The notes below the pieces were generated by a model. That model saw only the letters and a program-made list of their open reading frames with translations. It had not been told where the DNA came from and made no database searches. The position numbers and the translations under genes were made by a program. This document shows positions 19,990 through 27,821 of a stretch of DNA of 64,000 bases, one piece after another (the first letter of the stretch is position 1; each line of letters begins with the position of its first letter). Source of the stretch: JAFGBI01 sp964480725. Lineage in GTDB: Bacteria; Myxococcota_A; Polyangia; Polyangiales; Polyangiaceae. Where the stretch lies: the NCBI GenBank assembly GCA_964480725.1, contig CAYZQO010000028.1, positions 10,498 to 74,497 on the forward strand. Reading direction: 5' to 3'.

Positions 19990-20224
19990 TCGGCGTTCCT
20001 GCCAGTTCGAGCTCGCGATGGCGCTGCCACGGGCGGAGCCGCCGTACCAGCCGGGGCAAGACCGTGCTCGGCCGCGGCCCGTGGCGACGAGGGGCGGGGC
20101 ACCGCCCGGGAGATCAGGGAAAGCACGCACCCGGTGTGTGGCCTCGGATCCTGCGCTAGAGTCCGTGCGGACGCCCGGGGCAGCCGCGTTTCGCGGTGCC
20201 CACGCGGAGGGAGCGTAGGAAACG

Positions 20225-21283
20225 ATGGACCGAAAATCGCTGGTGCTGCGAACGACGACGTGGATGACGCTGGCTGCGGTTCTGGCGCTCGGGTGCTCGG
20301 GCGGCGGTGACGATGACGAAGCCGGCGCCGCGGGTCGGACGGGAGGCGAAGGCGGACCCGAAGGCGGGAGCCTCGGGGAGACGACCAGCAGTGGTGGCGC
20401 CGCGGGGAATGGAGCGGGCGGGCAGACCCCCGACCCGGAACCCGGCGGTCGGGTGATCGGCCACGACGACACCGACCTCGCTGCGATCCCGGCCGGAGCG
20501 CTGACGGCGGCCAAGCAGACCCTCCGCATCGCGTACCAGCACACCAGCCACGGCAGCCAGCTCATCACCGGGATGAATTCGCTGGCGAGCTTCCCCGACT
20601 ACGGAGCCCGCTACGCCTGGAGCGACTCGGGCGACAGCGACACGCTCGACCTCGATGATGATGGCATCCCCGCCGACGTTGCCGATCTGAGCCAGGGCGA
20701 CGCGGAGGACGCCAATGGGGACACTCCCTGGGTGGTGGGGACGCGGGCGCTGCTCGATGATCCCTCCAATGCCCATGTCAATGTGGTGATGTGGTCCTGG
20801 TGCTCCATCAACGGCCACGACGCTCAGCGCTACGTGGACAACATGGAGAAGCTCATCCGTGAGTATCCATCCGTCATCTTCGTGTTCATGACCGGTCACG
20901 CGGAGGGCGCGGGCGAGGAGCTGAGCGAGAACGGGGTCCACTACAACAACCAGCTGATCCGCGAGCACTGTCGCGCCAACGACCGGTGGCTCTTCGACTT
21001 CGCGGACATCGAGGCCTACGACCCGGACGGAACCTACTATTGGGACGCGGGGCTCTACGACAACCTGAACCACGACGCTGGCAATTGGGCCGTGGAGTGG
21101 ATCGCCGGCAACCCCGAGCACGACTTCACGTTGCTCACGCTGGGGGTCGAGGGCTTCGCTGGAACGAGCGGCTGCGCGCACTCGGACACACCGGTAGAAG
21201 CCAACCTCAACTGCGTGCTGAAGGGCGCGGCGGCCTGGCATCTCTTCGCCCGCCTCGCCGGTTGGAACGGCGTCGCAGAGTGA
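20225..21283 (+). CDS. SGNH-hydrolase-like secreted lipoprotein, copy 1
   Basis: A 352-aa predicted lipoprotein: hydrophobic N-terminus ending in the lipobox ALGC (Cys24), then a short Gly/Ser-rich linker (residues 25-75) and a compact domain. The domain begins RIAYQHTSHGSQLI (106-111) and continues with MWSWCSINGHD, FVFMTGHAEG and DAGLYDNLNHD, spaced like the blocks of SGNH/GDSL esterases; the family assignment is by pattern only. From codon 57 onward it is identical in protein to the downstream paralogue at 21574. A leader upstream (CCTCGGATCCTGCGCTAGAGT, 20142-20162) is conserved with that gene. Confidence 0.7.
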   Translation: MDRKSLVLRTTTWMTLAAVLALGCSGGGDDDEAGAAGRTGGEGGPEGGSLGETTSSGGAAGNGAGGQTPDPEPGGRVIGHDDTDLAAIPAGALTAAKQTLRIAYQHTSHGSQLITGMNSLASFPDYGARYAWSDSGDSDTLDLDDDGIPADVADLSQGDAEDANGDTPWVVGTRALLDDPSNAHVNVVMWSWCSINGHDAQRYVDNMEKLIREYPSVIFVFMTGHAEGAGEELSENGVHYNNQLIREHCRANDRWLFDFADIEAYDPDGTYYWDAGLYDNLNHDAGNWAVEWIAGNPEHDFTLLTLGVEGFAGTSGCAHSDTPVEANLNCVLKGAAAWHLFARLAGWNGVAE

Positions 21284-21362
21284 ACGAGCCAGGACTCTCG
21301 CCAGCGTAGAAGACGGGCAGCGCTCGGGGTGGCCCGCCGGGAACCGGCGGCGGCCCCGAGCC
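20393..21362. repeat. 970-bp direct repeat, copy 1
   Basis: Covers the catalytic-domain part of the first SGNH-like lipoprotein gene plus 79 bases after its stop. It matches 22165-23134 with a constant offset of 1772 bases; the only difference I found is A at 21343 versus G at 23115. The encoded proteins are identical over the whole repeat. I did not compare every silent position. Confidence 0.9.
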
Positions 21363-21573
21363 GGCCAGCCGCAGTTCTATTTCCGACCGACGTTATCTCG
21401 CGCGGCGGGCAGGTGGTTCAAACAGGGCGCGGCGGCTGGCGCTCGGCCTCCCGCTCCGGAGAGGAGCGAAAGCACGCGCCCGGTGCGTGGCCTCGGATCC
21501 TGCGCTACAGTGCGCGCGGATGCCCGGGGCAGCCGCAGTTCGCGGTGCCCACGCGGAGGGAGCGTAGGTAACG

Positions 21574-23055
21574 ATGAACCGCAAACCGCTGGTGCTTCGA
21601 ACGACGACGTGGATGACGCTGGCTGCCGTTCTGGCGCTTGGGTGCTCGGGCGGCGGTGACAATGACGACGCTGGCGCTGCGGGTCGGATTGGCGGCGCAG
21701 GCGGAGCCGAGGGCGGGAGCCCCGGGGCCGACCCGATCGGTGGCGTCGCCAGCGAGGGCGGGGAGGCGAGCCATGCGGGCTCAACGGGCGATGGTGGTGG
21801 GGCGGGTGACCGCGGGACAGTCGGCAGCGCTGGAGCGGCGACGGGTGGCGTTGCGACGGGCGGGGGCACCGGCGTCGGCGGGGCAAGCCCTACCGGGGGC
21901 GCGCCCGGCACCCTCTGCGTCCCCAACGAAACCCGGCTCTGCAACGGTTCCAGCGCCTGCGTGGGAACGCAGGCCTGCCGCGCGGATGGGTCCGGGTGGG
22001 AGCTCTGCGACTGCGGGAGCGCCGTGGGCGGCACGGGCGGCGGTGAAGGGGGGACGACCGGCAGTGGGGGCGCGGCCGGCGCTCCCGAAACCTCGAGCGG
22101 CGGCGTCGCGGGCGAACCGGCCACTTCGAGCGGGGGCGCAGCGGGCGATCCAGTCGCTTCGACCGGTGGCGCCGCGGGGAATGGAGCGGGCGGGCAGACC
22201 CCCGACCCGGAACCCGGCGGTCGGGTGATCGGCCACGACGACACCGACCTCGCTGCGATCCCGGCCGGAGCGCTGACGGCGGCCAAGCAGACCCTCCGCA
22301 TCGCGTACCAGCACACCAGCCACGGCAGCCAGCTCATCACCGGGATGAATTCGCTGGCGAGCTTCCCCGACTACGGAGCCCGCTACGCCTGGAGCGACTC
22401 GGGCGACAGCGACACGCTCGACCTCGATGATGATGGCATCCCCGCCGACGTTGCCGATCTGAGCCAGGGCGACGCGGAGGACGCCAATGGGGACACTCCC
22501 TGGGTGGTGGGGACGCGGGCGCTGCTCGATGATCCCTCCAATGCCCATGTCAATGTGGTGATGTGGTCCTGGTGCTCCATCAACGGCCACGACGCTCAGC
22601 GCTACGTGGACAACATGGAGAAGCTCATCCGTGAGTATCCATCCGTCATCTTCGTGTTCATGACCGGTCACGCGGAGGGCGCGGGCGAGGAGCTGAGCGA
22701 GAACGGGGTCCACTACAACAACCAGCTGATCCGCGAGCACTGTCGCGCCAACGACCGGTGGCTCTTCGACTTCGCGGACATCGAGGCCTACGACCCGGAC
22801 GGAACCTACTATTGGGACGCGGGGCTCTACGACAACCTGAACCACGACGCTGGCAATTGGGCCGTGGAGTGGATCGCCGGCAACCCCGAGCACGACTTCA
22901 CGTTGCTCACGCTGGGGGTCGAGGGCTTCGCTGGAACGAGCGGCTGCGCGCACTCGGACACACCGGTAGAAGCCAACCTCAACTGCGTGCTGAAGGGCGC
23001 GGCGGCCTGGCATCTCTTCGCCCGCCTCGCCGGTTGGAACGGCGTCGCAGAGTGA
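21574..23055 (+). CDS. SGNH-hydrolase-like secreted lipoprotein, copy 2 (long linker)
   Basis: A 493-aa paralogue of the preceding gene. The signal peptide and lipobox (ALGCSGGG) are nearly the same, but the linker is much longer (residues about 25-215). It is Gly/Ser/Thr-rich and contains a small Cys module around residues 112-150 (CVPNETRLCNGSSACVGTQ) that copy 1 lacks. The C-terminal domain is identical to that of copy 1. The upstream leader (CCTCGGATCCTGCGCTACAGT) is similar but not identical to copy 1. So the ends have diverged while the enzyme-like domain has not. Confidence 0.7.
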   Translation: MNRKPLVLRTTTWMTLAAVLALGCSGGGDNDDAGAAGRIGGAGGAEGGSPGADPIGGVASEGGEASHAGSTGDGGGAGDRGTVGSAGAATGGVATGGGTGVGGASPTGGAPGTLCVPNETRLCNGSSACVGTQACRADGSGWELCDCGSAVGGTGGGEGGTTGSGGAAGAPETSSGGVAGEPATSSGGAAGDPVASTGGAAGNGAGGQTPDPEPGGRVIGHDDTDLAAIPAGALTAAKQTLRIAYQHTSHGSQLITGMNSLASFPDYGARYAWSDSGDSDTLDLDDDGIPADVADLSQGDAEDANGDTPWVVGTRALLDDPSNAHVNVVMWSWCSINGHDAQRYVDNMEKLIREYPSVIFVFMTGHAEGAGEELSENGVHYNNQLIREHCRANDRWLFDFADIEAYDPDGTYYWDAGLYDNLNHDAGNWAVEWIAGNPEHDFTLLTLGVEGFAGTSGCAHSDTPVEANLNCVLKGAAAWHLFARLAGWNGVAE

Positions 23056-23134
23056 ACGAGCCAGGACTCTCGCCAGCGTAGAAGACGGGCAGCGCTCGGG
23101 GTGGCCCGCCGGGAGCCGGCGGCGGCCCCGAGCC
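22165..23134. repeat. 970-bp direct repeat, copy 2
   Basis: Second copy of the repeat described at 20393-21362, in the same orientation. Both copies end at the same point downstream of the stop codon, after which the sequences have nothing in common. Confidence 0.9.
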
Positions 23135-23159
23135 CCCGCCTCGTGGCTACGGGCGCTGG

Positions 23160-23846
23160 CTACGCCGGGCGGCGGCGCGCCAGCTCCCGCTCGATCACTG
23201 CCACTGCCTCGTCGGTGGTGGCGACGCAGACCGGGAGGTCGAGGTCGCGCGGGCTCGCCAGCGGGCGCTCGGGGCGGAGCATGGTGGCGCGGGCCCAGTC
23301 CACCAGCGCGCGCCACATGGGACCGACGAAGATCAGCGGCACCTCTGGCAGGTGCTTCACCTGCAAGAGCTGCCAGATCATCAGCGATTCGAGGGTGGTG
23401 CCGATGCCGCCATCGACGACGACGAAGGCGTCCGAGAGGCGCGCGAAGTGGTGCAGCCGGGTGAAGAAGGTCCGGTGCGTATGGTCCTGCTCGACGAAGG
23501 GATTCGCCCCCTGCTCGAAGGGCAGCTCGACGCGGATGCCGATGGTCTGGCGGAGGTTCTCGGGATCGCCCTGGCGCTCCCCCTCGTTGGCGGCCTGCAT
23601 CAGCCCGGGGCCGCCGCCGGTGACGATGGTGCACCCCAGCGCGGCGAGCCGGCGGGCGAGCTCCCGGACCTCGGCGTACACGGGGTCGGCCGGCGTGATC
23701 CGCGCCGAGCCGAAGATACTCACGCGGTACTCACCCTCGCGCGCTGGGCGCAGGCGGCTGAGGTCGTTGGCGGCGGCCCACAGGCTCGAGAGCACGGACT
23801 CGATGACGGCGTCGAGCGGCGGGGAGGGGGGCGGTTTCTGGCTCAT
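23160..23846 (-). CDS. LOG-family protein (TIGR00730-like)
   Basis: A 228-aa Rossmann-fold protein of the LOG/lysine-decarboxylase-like family, whose studied members release cytokinin-type bases from nucleoside monophosphates or cleave other nucleotides. The nucleotide site GGGPGLMQAANEG and the second loop VVVDGGIGTTLE (usually PGGxGTxxE) are present; the Pro-to-Asp change in the second loop is worth noting. The start is the ATG at 23844-23846; the frame extends 16 codons upstream without support. It lies just after the SGNH repeats, convergent with them. Confidence 0.85.
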   Translation of the reverse strand: MSQKPPPSPPLDAVIESVLSSLWAAANDLSRLRPAREGEYRVSIFGSARITPADPVYAEVRELARRLAALGCTIVTGGGPGLMQAANEGERQGDPENLRQTIGIRVELPFEQGANPFVEQDHTHRTFFTRLHHFARLSDAFVVVDGGIGTTLESLMIWQLLQVKHLPEVPLIFVGPMWRALVDWARATMLRPERPLASPRDLDLPVCVATTDEAVAVIERELARRRPA

Positions 23847-23890
23847 GGCGCCCGATGGTAGCGCGGCCTTCGCCTTGCGCCCGCCGGTCG

Positions 23891-26827
23891 TCACGGCGCG
23901 CCGAGCGCGCGCTCCACGGCGCGGGAGAAGTCGCCGACGGGCCGCGCACCCGAAACCAGGTAGCGGCCGACCACCGAGGTGGGCGTCCCCGTGATCCCGG
24001 CGGCCTTCGCCACCGCCGCGTCGGCCTCGACGGTGGGCCGGTGGGTCCGCGCGTCGAGGGCGGCCCGAAAGCGCGGGAGGTCGAGCCCCTTCGCCGCGGC
24101 GATGCGCTCGAGCTCCGCGCGCCCGAGCCCGGCGCCGCTCTGCTGATCGAACAGCGCGTCGTGATAGCTCCAGAACCCGGCGTTGCCGCGCTGGGCGAAG
24201 GCCTCCTGCGCGGCCTCGGCGGCGAGGGCCGCGTCCTTATGGAAGGCCAGCGGCAAATGCCGCCACACGATCCTGACCTTGCCCGGGTACGCCCGCTCGA
24301 GTTCGGCGAGGGTGGGGCGGAGGCGGGCGCAGAAGGGGCATTGGAAGTCCGCGAAGATCTGGATCACCACCGGCGCTGCCGGGGCGCCGCGCCAGGGGCT
24401 GGTCACCCGCGGCGGGGGCAGGATCCTCGTCTCGGGTGGCGGCGGGCCCTTCGCGTCCGCCATGATGCGGGCGTAGATCTGACTCCGCGGCGTCCCCGCG
24501 GTCACGAGCGCGCGCGCCGCCGCCAGCCGCTCGGCGAAGACGCTCTCGAACCTCTCGAGCGGCTGCGCCCCCTTGAGGCGGTACCCGTTCAGGAAGAACT
24601 GGGGCGTGCCGCGGGCGTTCAGCGTCGCGGCCTGGTCGATGCTCTCCGCGAGCCGCGGGTCGAAGCGCCCGGAGTCGATCGCCGCCTTGGCCTCGCCCCA
24701 GGGGATCGCCAGCGACGCCGCGACCCGCGCGAGGTCGGTGTCCTCGAGCGCCGGAGCGCTCGCGAACAGGGCGTCGTGGGCGCGGAAGAACCCGGGGCTG
24801 CCCTGCCGTTCGTAGGCCAGCCGCGCCAGCGCCGCCGCCGGCTTCGCTCGCGTGTGGAACGGCAGGGGGTTGTCCTTCCACACCAGCCGCAGGTCGCCCG
24901 GGTGGCGCTGGCGGAGCTCGGTCAGGGTGGCATTCACGCGCTTGCAGAAGGGGCACTGAAAATCGCTCCACTCGACCATGGTCACCAGCGCGTCGGCGGG
25001 GCCAAGGCTCGGATCGTCGGTTGCCACGTCGACGCGCCAGATCGTCGTGTCGTCGGCCGCGGCGGTTGCGGTCGCCGTCGCGGTCGCCGTCGCCGTGGGT
25101 GCCTGGAAGTTCACGCCGACGCGCGCCGGGTAGACCAGCTCGGGCGCGGTGCCGCTGGCGACCAGGGCCTCCGCTGCCGTGACCTCGGCCCGGATCCTCT
25201 CGCGGAAGGCCGTTGCGGGCTGGGCGCCGGAGAGCAGGACCCCGTTGATGAAGCAGGTCGGCGTGCCCTTGACGCCGATGCGCTGGGCGAGCGCCTGGTC
25301 CGCCGCGACCTTCTGGCGGGGCCGGTCGCTGGCGAGCTCGACGCGGAAGGGGACCGCCTCCGCCCCCGCCCGCAGGGCCCAGGTTTCGTAGTTGCTCGGC
25401 TCGAGCTCGTTCTGGTGGGCGAAGGCCAGGTCCTGGAAGCGCGCGAACACCTCGCTCCCGGTCGCGCCGCCGCCCGCGGCAAGGAAGGTGGCGACCGCGG
25501 CTTGCTGGGCGGGCTCGGCCTGCTGGTGGAAGTTGAGCGGGTAATGCTTGTAGACGACGCGGAGGGTGTCGTCACCGAACTCGCGCCGGAGGTCAGCGAG
25601 GGCCGGGGCGAGGCGCCGGCTGAAGGGACACTGCAGGTCGTTGAAGACGACCACGGTGACCGGCGCGAGGTGGCTGCCCTGAGACGGGTCGTCCGCGCTC
25701 ACGGGCACGGCGGCGACCTGATGCGCTGGCGGGGGCGTCTCGGCTCGTGCTGCCACGCTCGCGCTCGCCGCTGCGGCTACCGCCGCGCGCCGGGCCCCCA
25801 CGTAGGCGAGCACCCCCGCGCCCGCGACCAGGCCGAGCACGGCGAGCAGCAGTAGGGAGACGCTCACGACCACCGCCACCACGAGGAGGGTCGAGCTCGA
25901 GCCGTCCTGCGGCGCCGCCGGCGCCGGCACGGCGGGCTCCGGCTCCCAGGGCGAGCGTGGCTCCGGCGCCTCCACTCTGGTCACCGGAGCACGCGCGGCG
26001 CCCTGCCCCGTGATCAGGCCCACGAGTGCCCGAGCGGCGGCGTCGAACCGCGGGCGCGCTGCCGGATCGGTGCTCGTCGCCGCCAGGAACCAGTCGTCGA
26101 AGCCGGCGGGGAGGCGCTCGGCCGCGGCTGGGCTCACCGTGGAGGGGCGCCGCACCGTGCCGGGATCCGACGCTGACTCCCACGGCCCGGCCGGCTCCTC
26201 GCCGGTGAGCAAGGCGAGCGCGAGCAGGGCCAGGCCGTACACGTCGCCGGCGGGGGTGGGGCTCGCGCCGCCGCCGCGCAGCTCGGGCGCCACGTAGGTC
26301 ATCGTCGCGCCGACCTCGCCTGGGGGGCATTGGCCGATGACCGGTCCGCGGACGAGTCCGCGGACGGCGGTCTCCGCGCCCGGCGTCTCGGGGAGGACGA
26401 GGTTGCGGGGTGCGAGCTCGCCGTGCGCGCGGCCGCGCGGGTGAAGGGCGCCGCAGAGCTCGGCGAGGCCCCGGGTGAGGCTTGCCACCTCGGCGCGCGC
26501 GAGCGGAACGCCGCCGCGCAGACGCGCCGCGAGGGTTGGCCCGGGGTCGTCGTCGGTGGCGACGAAAGGCAACCCGGCGGCCGCGTCCTCGCCGAAGTCG
26601 ATCACCCGCAGCAGGCGCCGGTCGAGCGAGGCCTGGGCCGCAGCTCCGGCCGCTGCCAGGAACGCCGAGCGTGCCGTCAGGCTCCCGGCCAGCCCTGGCG
26701 CCAGCGCCTCCACCAGGCAGTCCTCCCCGGTTGCGCGCCGCCGCGCCCGCCAGACGGCGGTGACCCCGTCCTCGACCACGGGCTCCACGAGATCGAACTG
26801 CCCGAGCGCCATCCCCGGTCGCAACAT
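23891..26827 (-). CDS. Pseudokinase - transmembrane - triple DsbA-like fusion
   Basis: A 978-aa protein. Residues about 10-275 resemble a Ser/Thr kinase (APE-like YVAPEL at 178-183, DVYGLALLALALLTGE), but the catalytic residues are gone: no VAIK lysine, the catalytic loop reads HGELAPRNL instead of HRDLKPxN, and no DFG is visible. One transmembrane helix lies at about 312-340. Outside follow three DsbA/thioredoxin-type domains with active sites CPFS (400-403), CPFC (625-628) and CPFC (830-833), each followed by a GTP cis-proline motif. The first domain has lost its second cysteine. An Ala-Thr repeat joins domains 1 and 2. It probably senses cytoplasmic state and exchanges thiols in the envelope, but its function is unknown. 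Confidence 0.85.
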   Translation of the reverse strand: MLRPGMALGQFDLVEPVVEDGVTAVWRARRRATGEDCLVEALAPGLAGSLTARSAFLAAAGAAAQASLDRRLLRVIDFGEDAAAGLPFVATDDDPGPTLAARLRGGVPLARAEVASLTRGLAELCGALHPRGRAHGELAPRNLVLPETPGAETAVRGLVRGPVIGQCPPGEVGATMTYVAPELRGGGASPTPAGDVYGLALLALALLTGEEPAGPWESASDPGTVRRPSTVSPAAAERLPAGFDDWFLAATSTDPAARPRFDAAARALVGLITGQGAARAPVTRVEAPEPRSPWEPEPAVPAPAAPQDGSSSTLLVVAVVVSVSLLLLAVLGLVAGAGVLAYVGARRAAVAAAASASVAARAETPPPAHQVAAVPVSADDPSQGSHLAPVTVVVFNDLQCPFSRRLAPALADLRREFGDDTLRVVYKHYPLNFHQQAEPAQQAAVATFLAAGGGATGSEVFARFQDLAFAHQNELEPSNYETWALRAGAEAVPFRVELASDRPRQKVAADQALAQRIGVKGTPTCFINGVLLSGAQPATAFRERIRAEVTAAEALVASGTAPELVYPARVGVNFQAPTATATATATATAAADDTTIWRVDVATDDPSLGPADALVTMVEWSDFQCPFCKRVNATLTELRQRHPGDLRLVWKDNPLPFHTRAKPAAALARLAYERQGSPGFFRAHDALFASAPALEDTDLARVAASLAIPWGEAKAAIDSGRFDPRLAESIDQAATLNARGTPQFFLNGYRLKGAQPLERFESVFAERLAAARALVTAGTPRSQIYARIMADAKGPPPPETRILPPPRVTSPWRGAPAAPVVIQIFADFQCPFCARLRPTLAELERAYPGKVRIVWRHLPLAFHKDAALAAEAAQEAFAQRGNAGFWSYHDALFDQQSGAGLGRAELERIAAAKGLDLPRFRAALDARTHRPTVEADAAVAKAAGITGTPTSVVGRYLVSGARPVGDFSRAVERALGAP
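25064..25096 (-). repeat. (Ala-Thr)n codon repeat in the DsbA fusion
   Basis: Six-base units of the type GCG-ACC code for about six Ala-Thr pairs in the linker between the first and second DsbA-like domains. The linker length could vary by slippage in multiples of two residues. Confidence 0.7.
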
Positions 26828-26977
26828 GCGGCGGAGGATACTCCACCGGCCGCTGTCAGTCGCCGGTCGCCCGTCGCCTCGCGGCGCTCCGCGTGTTCGT
26901 CGCGTCGCGGTCCGGCTCGTGCCGCGTGGCGCCCTCGCGAGCGCGCGCGAGCGCGACCTCGCTCCCGAGTGTACCTG

Positions 26978-27571
26978 CTATTCGGTTTCTAACGCGCCTT
27001 CCACGTCGAAGGTCATGCGGCAGTCCACGGGGCAGTCCGCCCCGCCCGCGTGCGTGACAAACACGGCGCGAGTCCCCGTGACCTCGGCCTCGGGCGTGAA
27101 CTGGAGCTCGAGCAGGGTGGTGCGCTGCTCGAGGCAGCCGCCCTCCTCGATGCGCTCCTCCTTGCCGGAGGCGGTCCAGGCCAGCGTCTCGCCCAGAAGG
27201 CCCGAGAAGCTCGGCGGCGCCGCCTCGGTCGTGCCCTCGTCCTCGTCCGTGGGCTCGGTCGGTGCGTCCGTCTCTTCCGTCGGCGTTGCGGTCACCGGCA
27301 CCGGCTCGGGGGGGGCGCTTCGGTCGGGGAGCGGGGTGACGCGCAACGAGGCGAGCACGTTGCTGACGATCCACGTCTCGGCGGGGGAGTAGCGCTCGCC
27401 GTCGCAGTTGGAGAAGGCCGGGGAGGTCTGCACGCTCCAGTCGCCGACGAGGAAGGCGAAGGGTTGGGTGTCCATCGGCGCTGCGCCCGCGTCGTCGTCG
27501 TCGGAGCATGCCGCGACGGATGCGGTGAGGAGGGCTAGGACCAGGATCGCCGCGGCGCGGGGTGCCTTCAT
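26978..27571 (-). CDS. Putative lipoprotein
   Basis: A 197-aa predicted lipoprotein: signal peptide with the lipobox SVAAC (Cys22) and an acidic run (SDDDD) after it. A Thr/Pro/Glu-rich middle (near residues 85-118) separates two small domains; the first starts FAFLVGDWSVQ, which resembles the opening of lipocalin-like or DUF1579-type domains. Several Cys suggest disulfides, perhaps relevant to the neighbouring DsbA fusion. Function unknown. It is divergent from cydA. Confidence 0.65.
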   Translation of the reverse strand: MKAPRAAAILVLALLTASVAACSDDDDAGAAPMDTQPFAFLVGDWSVQTSPAFSNCDGERYSPAETWIVSNVLASLRVTPLPDRSAPPEPVPVTATPTEETDAPTEPTDEDEGTTEAAPPSFSGLLGETLAWTASGKEERIEEGGCLEQRTTLLELQFTPEAEVTGTRAVFVTHAGGADCPVDCRMTFDVEGALETE

Positions 27572-27821
27572 CGCTTCGTCTCCATGAAAACGGGACGCGC
27601 GGGCCGCGCGCCGGAGGGCACTCTGAAGGAGGAGTCCCCGGGCCGCAAGCCGGCCCCCAAGTTACCGTTCCGAGCGCGCGCGGCGGGCCGCCGCGCGGGG
27701 CAGCCCGCGGCCCCCGGCGCTCCTCGATCCGGGCGCCGGCCCGCCCCGAGTCCCGCTGTGCCCGGCCCCCACATTTGCTAAGGATGGACCGCCCCGCGAG
27801 CGGCAGAGAGGCACGGCAAGC
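27572..27821. other. Divergent intergenic region upstream of cydA
   Basis: A 250-base gap with no gene. It is rich in GC palindromes (around 27675-27720); a TGCTAAGGAT at 27776-27785 could be a -10 region for cydAB. No clear operator seen. Confidence 0.3.

Noticed and set aside
20142..20162. Possible sigma-54 promoter (TGGCCTCGG...TGCG) upstream of the SGNH-like genes
   Set aside because: The GG to GC spacing is 13 instead of 12 and the -24 element lacks the CAC; the conservation is explained by the gene duplication.
18940..20568. 542-codon minus-strand frame over the MYXO-CTERM-like and SGNH-like genes
   Set aside because: Low-complexity shadow; the plus-strand genes have signal peptides, ribosome-binding sites and conserved motifs.
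21781..23634. 617-codon minus-strand frame over the second SGNH-like gene
   Set aside because: Repeats the antisense text of copy 1 because the DNA is duplicated; it does not indicate coding.
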